Of a stretch of DNA of 38,699 nucleotides, positions 24,910-32,089 are shown one piece after another. The DNA is from Alistipes sp. (GTDB taxonomy: Bacteria > Bacteroidota > Bacteroidia > Bacteroidales > Rikenellaceae). The translations under genes and the position numbers were made by a program. Location of the stretch: positions 1 to 38,699 of the forward strand of contig JAFQOR010000013.1 in the NCBI GenBank assembly GCA_017403125.1. The letters are read 5' to 3'. The notes under the pieces are model-generated. The model did no database searches. It saw only the letters and a list, made by a program, of their open reading frames with translations, and was not told the origin of the DNA. Numbering within the stretch: the first letter of the stretch is position 1; each line of letters starts with the position of its first letter.

Positions 24910-27900
24910 CTATTTACGAAAGTAGTTTACTGCATTAGAGAATATATCCTGCACCTTCTCGCCATGGATATTCTTCATAAGGTCGCGCTCGTAACGCTCC
25001 GTATGTCCCATCTTGCCGAGAATCTGACCAGACGGATCGATGATACCCTCGATAGCGAAGCTCGAACCATTGGGATTTGCCGGCGAGTCGGTCGTGGGAT
25101 GACCATCCATATCGACATATTGGAATGCAATCTGACCATTGCGGAATAGCTCGTCCGCCATCTGGTCGCTAACCACGAACTTACCCTCGCCATGACTCAC
25201 AGCTATCGAGTGAATATCGCCAACCTTGAACGATGAGAGCCACGGTGATGCCGTGGTACCGACACGTGTCGATACGATTTGCGATATATGGCGGTTAATA
25301 TCGTTACGGAAGAGCGTAGGCGACGACGCCGAAACCATACCCAGACGTCCGTAAGGCAACAATCCCGACTTAACCAAGGCCTGGAAACCGTTGCATATAC
25401 CAAGCATCAAGCCTCCACGATCCAAAAGGGCATGAATAGCCTCCGCCACATCGCCATTATTTAGCACGTTGGCAATAAACTTACCGCTGCCATCGGGCTC
25501 ATCACCTGCCGAGAAGCCACCGCTGAGTGCCATGATATGGCAATGACCTATATGCTCCTTCATCTCGGCAATAGATTGCAAAACATCCTCGCCCGTAAGG
25601 TTCTTAAATACCGAAATCTCAACCTCGGCACCGGCACGCTCAAATGCACGAGCCGTATCGTAGTCGCAGTTGGTGCCGGGGAATACGGGAATATAGACCT
25701 TAACCTTATCGACCTTTTCACCCTTGTACTCAACTACGCGCTTTGCGCCACGACTTGCACGAACAACATGGCCCTTCTCGCCCTTGTCGGCATAAATTTC
25801 GGTGAACTTACGAGTATTGGCTTCGAGAAGCTCGGCAATAGAGAGCTTCGTACGCGCAACCTCGATATACTCCTTATCGGTTGTGTAACCTATAAACTCT
25901 GCCGAGGGGTGATTAAGCGTACGGCTGCTCTCAACCAAGATTGAGCCATAGCTATAATCGTAGAGCATCTGCTCCTCGCACTCCAACTTTGCGCCTATAT
26001 TGTTACCGAACGACATCTTGGCAACCGCCTCGCCAATGCCGCCGAAGCCCACGGCATATGCCGATAGGATAACACCTTCGGCAATCTTATCCGACACGAA
26101 GTCGAAGTTATCCTTCAACTGCTCAACCGAAGGCATGTAGTTGGCCTCGGGCGTATGACGAATAACATAAAGTTTATTATTCGGGCGCTTAAATTCGGGG
26201 CTGATAACCACGCGCGCATCTACCGTTGTTATACCGAATGCCATCAACATTGGTGGAACATTGATATCGCGGAACGTGCCACTCATCGAGTCCTTACCGC
26301 CAATCGACGGCAACCCCAATGCCACCTGCATCTTCAAGGCACCAAGCAATGCCGCCATAGGCTTACCCCACGACGTAGCATCGGTCATGCGCTCGAAGTA
26401 CTCCTGATACGAGAAACGCATCTTGTCGTAGCGAGCACCCGCAGCTACGACCTTGGCGCATGCCTCGACGACAGCATAGGCAGCACCATGATACGGACTC
26501 CACTTTGCAATATGGGGATTGTAACCAAACGACATAATACTTGCCGTATTGGTAAAGGCATTACCCACGGGCAGTTTCTGTACCGACACCTGTGTCTCGG
26601 TGGTCTGCGTACGACCGCCAAAGGGCATAAGTACGGTCGAGGCACCAATTGTCGAATCAAACATCTCGATAAGACCCTTCTGCGACACCACATTGTCATC
26701 CGACAGGTTATTCTTCATGCGCTCCTTAACCGAGCGACCCTTAACCTCGCGCTCGAAGGGATTACGCTGCTCAACGCTGCCAATATTCACCTTCGTGTAG
26801 TGTTTGGCACCCGCCGAGTCGATAAAGTCGCGTGACAAGTCCACAACCATACGATTGCCATGAATCATACGCATACGACGTGTATCCGTAACATCAGCAA
26901 CGTGCGTAACCTCGACATTCTCCTCATGGCACAACTCCATGAATCGCTCCATATCTTTGCGCTCGACAACAACAGCCATACGCTCCTGCGACTCACTGAT
27001 GGCAAGCTCCGTAGAGTTAAGTCCATTATACTTTACCGGCACACGATGCAGATAGATATCCAAACCATCGGTAAGCTCGCCAATAGCAACACTCACACCT
27101 CCGGCACCAAAGTCGTTCGATTTTTTGATAAGACGTGTTACGTCACCACGGCGGAACAAGCGCGAGAGTTTACGCTCCTCGGGAGCATTACCCTTCTGCA
27201 CCTCCGAGCTACACTCCTCCAACGAGGTCAGCGTATGCTCCTTTGACGAGCCGGTAGCACCGCCTACACCATCGCGTCCCGTACGACCGCCAAGCAACAA
27301 CACTACATCACCTGGCGCAGGGCTCTCTCGGCGAACATTTTCTGCCTTAACAGCACCCACAACAGCACCCACCTCCATACGTTTTGCTACGTAATCGGGG
27401 TGATAAATCTCTCGAACGTGGGTTGTTGCCAAACCAATCTGGTTACCATAGCTCGAATAGCCTGCCGCAGCCTTCGTAGAGATGATACGCTGCGGGAGTT
27501 TACCCTCCATCGTCTCATCTACTCGCTTATAGATGTCGCCGGCACCCGTCACACGCATCGCCTGATAGACATAGCTTCGGCCCGACAATGGGTCACGGAT
27601 GGCGCCACCAAGACATGTTGAAGCGCCACCGAAGGGCTCAATCTCGGTGGGGTGATTATGAGTCTCGTTCTTGAACTGCAAGAGCCAACGCTCCATCTGG
27701 CCATCTACATCGACATTTACAAAGATGCTGCATGCGTTATTCTCCTCGCTCTGCTCCATATCATCAAGCTTACCCACCTTGCGCAGATAGCGCGCACCAA
27801 TGGTTGCAAGCTCCATAAGACAGAGGCTCTTCTGCTCGCGATCGAGCTCCTTGCGAATACCGCGCATAAGGTCGAGCGACTCCTCGAACTCCGCCTTCAT

Positions 27901-28617
27901 AAACGACTCGTCGATTGTAATCTCTTCAATCTCGGTAGTGAAAGTTGTATGGCGACAGTGGTCGCTCCAATAGGTATCCAAGATACACAACTCCGTCTCC
28001 ATAGGATCGCGACCCTCCTCACGGAAGTAGTTTACCACCTCGCGAAGGTCATCGGCATTCATTGCCAAACCCCTCTCTTTGCAGAAGGCCGCCAGCTCCT
28101 CCTTGCTCTCCATCTTACGGAAGTCGGCGAGAGCCAATACGGGCTTAACAACGTTACTCTCGTTCTCCGACAATTGATTTAGGTCCTTGCGACGCGACTC
28201 AACACTGTTGATGCAGTACTTCTCGATACGCTCCATAGCACGCTTCGAGAGATTACCCTCGAAGATATAGAGGCGCGACGACTTGATACGCACATCGGCA
28301 TTTGGCTCGATTAGATGTACACAATCCACCGCCGACGCAGCACGCTGATCGAACTGTCCGGGCAGATACTCCACCGCAAGCCAATTGCAACCCGCAAGAT
28401 CGCACTCATCGGTAACCTTGTCGGTTACAATCTCGCCAAAAACGCTATAACGACACCTCTCCAACAACTCATCCGAGAAGCCAAACAAATCATAGACATT
28501 GATGTAGCGCAGATGCTTAATCTTCAATCCGAGATTGGTATTAAGCTCATTTCGCAAGTTCTCCGCTTCGACCTGTAAACGGGGATATTTCTCAACAAAA
28601 ATACGACGATTCTTCAT
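24910..28617 (-). CDS. purL: Phosphoribosylformylglycinamidine synthase, single-chain type
   Basis: 1235 aa. It makes FGAM from FGAR, glutamine and ATP (step 4). This is the long one-polypeptide form, as in Proteobacteria and eukaryotes, rather than the split PurL/PurQ/PurS set. The N-terminal domain, the two AIR-synthetase-like halves (LDTYWSDHCRHTTF, FKNETHNHPTEIEPFGGA, LPSIGGKDSMSGTF) and the C-terminal class I glutaminase are present. The glutaminase has nucleophile Cys in LGICNGFQAL and His/Glu in MGHTERYER. In contrast to CarA in this window, its glutaminase site is intact. It is 30 nt after purE. Confidence 0.97.
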   Translation of the reverse strand: MKNRRIFVEKYPRLQVEAENLRNELNTNLGLKIKHLRYINVYDLFGFSDELLERCRYSVFGEIVTDKVTDECDLAGCNWLAVEYLPGQFDQRAASAVDCVHLIEPNADVRIKSSRLYIFEGNLSKRAMERIEKYCINSVESRRKDLNQLSENESNVVKPVLALADFRKMESKEELAAFCKERGLAMNADDLREVVNYFREEGRDPMETELCILDTYWSDHCRHTTFTTEIEEITIDESFMKAEFEESLDLMRGIRKELDREQKSLCLMELATIGARYLRKVGKLDDMEQSEENNACSIFVNVDVDGQMERWLLQFKNETHNHPTEIEPFGGASTCLGGAIRDPLSGRSYVYQAMRVTGAGDIYKRVDETMEGKLPQRIISTKAAAGYSSYGNQIGLATTHVREIYHPDYVAKRMEVGAVVGAVKAENVRRESPAPGDVVLLLGGRTGRDGVGGATGSSKEHTLTSLEECSSEVQKGNAPEERKLSRLFRRGDVTRLIKKSNDFGAGGVSVAIGELTDGLDIYLHRVPVKYNGLNSTELAISESQERMAVVVERKDMERFMELCHEENVEVTHVADVTDTRRMRMIHGNRMVVDLSRDFIDSAGAKHYTKVNIGSVEQRNPFEREVKGRSVKERMKNNLSDDNVVSQKGLIEMFDSTIGASTVLMPFGGRTQTTETQVSVQKLPVGNAFTNTASIMSFGYNPHIAKWSPYHGAAYAVVEACAKVVAAGARYDKMRFSYQEYFERMTDATSWGKPMAALLGALKMQVALGLPSIGGKDSMSGTFRDINVPPMLMAFGITTVDARVVISPEFKRPNNKLYVIRHTPEANYMPSVEQLKDNFDFVSDKIAEGVILSAYAVGFGGIGEAVAKMSFGNNIGAKLECEEQMLYDYSYGSILVESSRTLNHPSAEFIGYTTDKEYIEVARTKLSIAELLEANTRKFTEIYADKGEKGHVVRASRGAKRVVEYKGEKVDKVKVYIPVFPGTNCDYDTARAFERAGAEVEISVFKNLTGEDVLQSIAEMKEHIGHCHIMALSGGFSAGDEPDGSGKFIANVLNNGDVAEAIHALLDRGGLMLGICNGFQALVKSGLLPYGRLGMVSASSPTLFRNDINRHISQIVSTRVGTTASPWLSSFKVGDIHSIAVSHGEGKFVVSDQMADELFRNGQIAFQYVDMDGHPTTDSPANPNGSSFAIEGIIDPSGQILGKMGHTERYERDLMKNIHGEKVQDIFSNAVNYFRK

Positions 28618-28647
28618 ATTCGATTTCAGGTTTTCGTTACTCGCCGA

Positions 28648-29115
28648 TTACAACTCCGAAGCAAGCACCTTATCAGTTTGAGCCTTGCGGAAGGCTATCA
28701 AACGCTCTTCGAGTGCCTTATCCGTAAGCGCAAAAATAGAAGCGGCTATGAGCGCGGCGTTCTTGGCACCATTGATAGCGGTCGTAGATACAGGGATACC
28801 ACCGGGCATCTGCACAATCGATAGCAACGAATCCATACCGCCGAGCGCCGATGTCTTGATAGGCACACCGATAACCGGAACTGTGGTTAATGCCGCCGTA
28901 ACGCCTGCCACATGTGCTGCGCCACCCGCACCGGCGATGATAGCCCCTATGCCTCGCTCACGTGCCGTGGTAGCATACTCGAACATGAGATGCGGGGTGC
29001 GGTGTGCACTGATAACGCGCTTCTCGTACTCGATACCCAACTCTTCCAAAGTCTCGACAGCGGACTTCATAATATCCCAATCGCTGGTCGAACCCATAAT
29101 AACTGCAACTTTCAT
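28648..29115 (-). CDS. purE: N5-carboxyaminoimidazole ribonucleotide mutase
   Basis: 155 aa. It converts N5-CAIR to CAIR (step 6). MGSTSDWD (residues 7-14), SAHRTP (36-41) and the AGAGGAAHVAG loop (61-71, with His68) identify the class I enzyme, which normally needs PurK to make N5-CAIR. No purK lies in the operon or the window. purE is the first enzyme gene of the operon and is preceded by a 260-nt leader containing a short ORF and a terminator. Confidence 0.95.
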   Translation of the reverse strand: MKVAVIMGSTSDWDIMKSAVETLEELGIEYEKRVISAHRTPHLMFEYATTARERGIGAIIAGAGGAAHVAGVTAALTTVPVIGVPIKTSALGGMDSLLSIVQMPGGIPVSTTAINGAKNAALIAASIFALTDKALEERLIAFRKAQTDKVLASEL

Positions 29116-29156
29116 AGTATTGATATTTTGTAATTTAACTCTTATTTCTCTCTAAC

Positions 29157-29198
29157 AAAAAAAACAAACAACCGCCCACACTACACGTGTCAGCGGTC
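29157..29198 (-). terminator. Leader terminator of the purine operon (putative attenuator)
   Basis: Minus-strand hairpin with arms at 29187-29197 and 29171-29181: ten pairs (nine Watson-Crick, one G-U), one G-G mismatch and a 5-nt loop. It is followed by TGTTTG and eight T residues (29157-29164). The stem starts 1 nt after the stop codon of the leader ORF and ends upstream of purE, so it can block the whole operon. Its 5' arm can instead pair with 29282-29294 (see findings). Confidence 0.75.
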
Positions 29199-29375
29199 CT
29201 AATACTCCTCAATCAACCCACAAAATTGAACACACATACTCCCTATTCCAGAACATACGCCGTTCGACATAGCCGACGATCGACCTCTAACACGTCTGTG
29301 TTCATTAGCCAACGCCCATCCAACTGTCGCTGGTTGCTCTACACAAAGGTTCAATTTTGGGTTATGATTGTTCAT
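29199..29375 (-). CDS. Putative leader peptide of the purine operon (58 codons)
   Basis: ORF starting MNNHNPKLNLCVEQP and ending GLIEEY-stop, with the stop at 29199-29201 immediately before the terminator stem. No homology to a known protein is apparent. The last 55 or so nucleotides are G/U-rich and C-poor (I count 2 C in 57 nt, 29198-29254). The ATG lies only 4 nt after the predicted -7 element, so translation would be leaderless or nearly so; this is the weak point of the call. It may be a translated leader that controls attenuation, or an untranslated structured leader in which this frame is open by chance. Confidence 0.45.
   Translation of the reverse strand: MNNHNPKLNLCVEQPATVGWALANEHRRVRGRSSAMSNGVCSGIGSMCVQFCGLIEEY
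29282..29308 (-). promoter_or_regulatory. Antiterminator and anti-antiterminator segments in the purine leader
   Basis: On the minus strand, 29282-29294 is complementary to the 5' arm of the leader terminator (29186-29198) at 11 of 13 positions plus one G-U pair. The adjacent 29298-29302 forms a 5-bp hairpin with 29289-29293 (AACAC/GTGTT, loop AGAC), which would occupy the antiterminator. The set has the 1:2, 2:3, 3:4 logic of classic attenuators. Confidence 0.55.
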
Positions 29376-29379
29376 ACGA

Positions 29380-29387
29380 CAAAGGTA
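29380..29387 (-). promoter_or_regulatory. -7 element of the purine operon promoter
   Basis: CAAAGGTA on the plus strand reads TACCTTTG on the minus strand, identical to the -7 element of the divergent pyrimidine promoter. No TTG is visible at the expected -33 position; the region there is T-rich. Transcription should begin near 29375. Confidence 0.65.
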
Positions 29388-29499
29388 CAACTAATTTTCC
29401 TTAATAAAAAACGCGCGCGACCCTTTTTTCAACTTTTTTTTAACATTTAGCAAAACTCCGAAGATTCTGAAAAAACACACAAAAAATATTAGCGAAAAG

Positions 29500-29530
29500 T
29501 TGTACGGTTGATAAAAAATGCTTACCTTTG
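29500..29530 (+). promoter_or_regulatory. Promoter of the pyrimidine operon
   Basis: A -33 TTG at 29500-29502 is separated by 20 nt from a -7 TACCTTTG at 29523-29530. Transcription should begin near 29535, about 10 nt before the leader ORF. The purine promoter lies 110-150 bp away on the other strand. Confidence 0.8.
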
Positions 29531-29545
29531 CCAAAACGTATTGAA

Positions 29546-29653
29546 ATGATGAGACAATCAGTTGAAAAGAATCTTTTTTCGTTGAATCAGATTACGGCGC
29601 AGGCGCAGGCCTATCGCCGACGTTCGGCTCTTTGTCTTCACTGTTTGATTTAA
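29546..29653 (+). CDS. Putative pyr leader peptide (35 codons)
   Basis: ORF starting MMRQSVEKNLFSLNQ and ending LCLHCLI, with the stop TAA at 29651-29653. It starts a few nucleotides after the predicted transcription start and stops 5 nt before the terminator stem, so a ribosome at the stop codon would cover the 5' arm of the hairpin. The leader contains T6 (29574-29579), a CGGCG/CGCCG hairpin (29595-29619) and then a T-rich segment (18 T in 31 nt, 29628-29658). This layout is that of UTP-sensing leaders such as enteric pyrBI. Confidence 0.65.
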   Translation: MMRQSVEKNLFSLNQITAQAQAYRRRSALCLHCLI

Positions 29654-29658
29654 TATTT

Positions 29659-29684
29659 GGCGGCTTTTGGCCGCCTATTTTTTT
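29659..29684 (+). terminator. Leader terminator of the pyrimidine operon (putative attenuator)
   Basis: A perfect 6-bp GC stem, GGCGGC (29659-29664) with GCCGCC (29670-29675), 5-nt loop, followed by TA and seven T residues. It ends 2 nt before the pyrC ATG at 29687, so it also covers the pyrC translation-initiation region. Confidence 0.85.
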
Positions 29685-29686
29685 AT

Positions 29687-30967
29687 ATGAACAACAGCAG
29701 ATTAGTTATTAAAGGAGGAGAATTGCTCAACGCTAAAAGCATGGGCAAAACCGATATTGTCATCGCAAACGGACATATCACAGAGATTGGAACAGACATA
29801 GCAACTACCCCAAACGACACCATCGTAGATGCCTCGGGGAAGATCGTAGCACCCGCATTTGTGGATGTCCACGTTCACCTTCGCGAACCAGGCTTTGGCT
29901 ACAAGGAGCGCATCGCCACGGGCACGATGGCCGGTGCGCGTGGCGGCTATACCACGCTATGCCCCATGCCCAATCTCAACCCCGTGCCCGACAGCGTCGA
30001 GACGCTTGCCGTAGAGCAGGACATTATCAACCGTGATGCCAAAATCGAGGTGCTACCCTATGCAGCAATCACCAAAGAGCGCAAAGGTTTGGAGCTTGTC
30101 GATATCGCCTCACTCAAAGATAAAGTCTGCGCCTTCTCGGATGATGGTAGCGGTGTTCAGTCTGACGAGATGATGGAACGCGCAATGACCGAGGCAGCCC
30201 GAAACAACGTGATTATCGCAGCACACTGCGAGGTCGAAGAGCTCCTCAAAGGTGGCTACATCCACGATGGCGAATATGCAAAGATGCACGGGCACAAGGG
30301 CATCTGCTCGGAGAGCGAGTGGGAGCAGGTACGTCGCGACATCGAAATTGCCGAGCGCGTAGGCTGCCACTATCACGTATGCCACATATCGACAAAGGAG
30401 ACCGTAGAGCTAATCCGCAAGGCAAAGGCTCGTGGCGTGAAGGTTACGTGCGAGACGGGGCCTCACTATCTGATATTTACCGACATGGATTTGGAGGAGG
30501 ACGCTCGCTGGAAGATGAATCCGCCGCTACGTTCGGCAGAGGACAGAGCAGCGCTTATCGAGGGAATCAAGGATGGCACAATCGACATGATTGCCACCGA
30601 CCATGCCCCCCACTCCTTGGAGGAGAAGTCGCGCGGCTTGAAGGATAGCGCAATGGGCATTGTCGGCTTGGAGACAGCATTCGCAGCACTCAACACACAC
30701 CTCGTTAGAAGGGGTGTTATAAGCCTCGAACGCCTTATCGAAATCATGAGTATCAATCCCCGAAAAGTATTTGGCATCAGTGGCGGAGCCAACGTAGGAG
30801 ATCGTGCCGACATTGTGATTCTCGACACAGATAGAGAGTGGACGGTAGATAGCCGCAACTTCTTCTCGCAGGGCAAGGTGACAATGTTCGATGGTCGCGA
30901 TATGGTTGGCGACGTAGTAATGACCATACATCGAGGCAACATAGTTTACGAAAATAACAGCAAATAA
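29687..30967 (+). CDS. pyrC: Dihydroorotase
   Basis: 426 aa amidohydrolase closing carbamoyl-aspartate to dihydroorotate. The metal-binding DVHVHLREPG has His62 and His64. KIEVLPYAAIT, IIAAHCEVEE, CHISTKETVELI and the catalytic ATDHAPHSLEEK (Asp) are present; this is the long type I class with metal ligands intact. I use the ATG at 29687; an upstream in-frame TTG at 29657 would place the first codons inside the terminator hairpin. It is the first gene of the eight-gene pyrimidine operon. Confidence 0.95.
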   Translation: MNNSRLVIKGGELLNAKSMGKTDIVIANGHITEIGTDIATTPNDTIVDASGKIVAPAFVDVHVHLREPGFGYKERIATGTMAGARGGYTTLCPMPNLNPVPDSVETLAVEQDIINRDAKIEVLPYAAITKERKGLELVDIASLKDKVCAFSDDGSGVQSDEMMERAMTEAARNNVIIAAHCEVEELLKGGYIHDGEYAKMHGHKGICSESEWEQVRRDIEIAERVGCHYHVCHISTKETVELIRKAKARGVKVTCETGPHYLIFTDMDLEEDARWKMNPPLRSAEDRAALIEGIKDGTIDMIATDHAPHSLEEKSRGLKDSAMGIVGLETAFAALNTHLVRRGVISLERLIEIMSINPRKVFGISGGANVGDRADIVILDTDREWTVDSRNFFSQGKVTMFDGRDMVGDVVMTIHRGNIVYENNSK

Positions 30968-31000
30968 TATAAACTATAAACAATATAAAATAACAAGTAA

Positions 31001-32089
31001 ATGAGACCCTTTACCAAGAAACTTGTACTTGAAAACGGCAAGGAGTTTCCCGGCTATGGATTCGGCTCGAACCGCACAACGGTATGCGAGATCGTATTCA
31101 ACACCTCGATGGTGGGTTACCAGGAGATTATTTCTGACCCGACGTACACTGACCAAATTGTAGTGATGACCTACCCTCTGATGGGTAACTATGGCTTCAT
31201 GGACGAGGACTTCGAGAGTAAGTTTCCCACGATGGGCGGCATGGTTGTTCGTGAGCTTTGCGACGCCCCCAGCAACTTCCGCTACACAAAGACCATGAAC
31301 GAGACCTTCGAGGAGCTCGATATTCCGGCTATTCACGGCGTAGATACGCGAATGATTACGCGTATCATCCGTGAGGAGGGCACACAAAAGGCGGTTATCG
31401 TAGATATCGACACCCCGAAGGAGGAGGCGATGGAGCTCATTCGCACAAGTGCCCCACAGCACAATCAGGTGGAGCGTATCAGTTGCAAGAAGCGCTGGTT
31501 CTCACGTACGCCCAACCATAAGTGGGATGTTGTAGCCATCGACTGCGGTATTAAGTATAGTTTTATACGTCAGCTCAACACCAAAGGATGCAACGTAACC
31601 ATAGTTCCGTTCGACTCGACACCCGAGGAGATTATGGCATTCAACCCCGATGGTATCTTCATCTCGAATGGTCCAGGTGACCCTGCCGATGTGCCTATGG
31701 TAGGCAAGGTCATCGAGACGCTGCGTGGCAGATTGCCAATCTTTGGCGTGGATCTCGGACACCAGATTATCGCCATGGCCTACGGTGCAAAGAATGAGCG
31801 CTTGAAGTTTGGTCATCACGGCGCCAACCACCCCGTAAAGTGCCTCGAAAACGGCAAGCTCGAAATTGTATCGCAGAACCACAACTTCGTAATTAACGAG
31901 GCGTCGTTGGAGGGCACACAGCTAAGTGTCACGCACCGCAACCTACTCGATAATACCATTGCAGGTATCGAGTCATTGACCGATAAGGTCTTCTCGGTGC
32001 AATACCAACCCGACTGCACACCCGAGGCGAGCAGTTCATACCTTTTTGACAAATTCATTAAACTGATGGAGGAGCAAAAACATGCCTAA
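31001..32089 (+). CDS. carA: Carbamoyl-phosphate synthetase small subunit with degenerate glutaminase site
   Basis: 362 aa, full length, with the N-terminal CarA domain ([43 protein letters not shown]) and a class I glutaminase fold ([25 protein letters not shown]). In active CarA the nucleophile loop reads FGxCxGxQ; here it is FGVDLGHQ with Asp251 (codon GAT at 31751-31753). The usual HPE reads QPD, with Gln336 (CAA) and Asp338 (GAC). All three catalytic residues are therefore replaced. The subunit should still bind CarB but should not hydrolyse glutamine by the known mechanism, so the complex probably uses ammonia. It overlaps carB by 8 nt. Confidence 0.93.
   Translation: MRPFTKKLVLENGKEFPGYGFGSNRTTVCEIVFNTSMVGYQEIISDPTYTDQIVVMTYPLMGNYGFMDEDFESKFPTMGGMVVRELCDAPSNFRYTKTMNETFEELDIPAIHGVDTRMITRIIREEGTQKAVIVDIDTPKEEAMELIRTSAPQHNQVERISCKKRWFSRTPNHKWDVVAIDCGIKYSFIRQLNTKGCNVTIVPFDSTPEEIMAFNPDGIFISNGPGDPADVPMVGKVIETLRGRLPIFGVDLGHQIIAMAYGAKNERLKFGHHGANHPVKCLENGKLEIVSQNHNFVINEASLEGTQLSVTHRNLLDNTIAGIESLTDKVFSVQYQPDCTPEASSSYLFDKFIKLMEEQKHA

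Noticed and set aside
29187-29450. 87-codon plus-strand frame in the divergent region
   Set aside because: It runs antisense across the purine leader and promoter and ends in low-complexity A/T sequence.
29657-29686. Upstream TTG start that would lengthen PyrC by ten residues
   Set aside because: Those codons lie within the terminator hairpin, and the family start fits the ATG at 29687.
31751-31753. Asp codon at the CarA nucleophile as a sequencing error
   Set aside because: The other two catalytic positions about 260 nt downstream are also changed while the frame and neighbouring motifs are intact, so one error cannot explain it.
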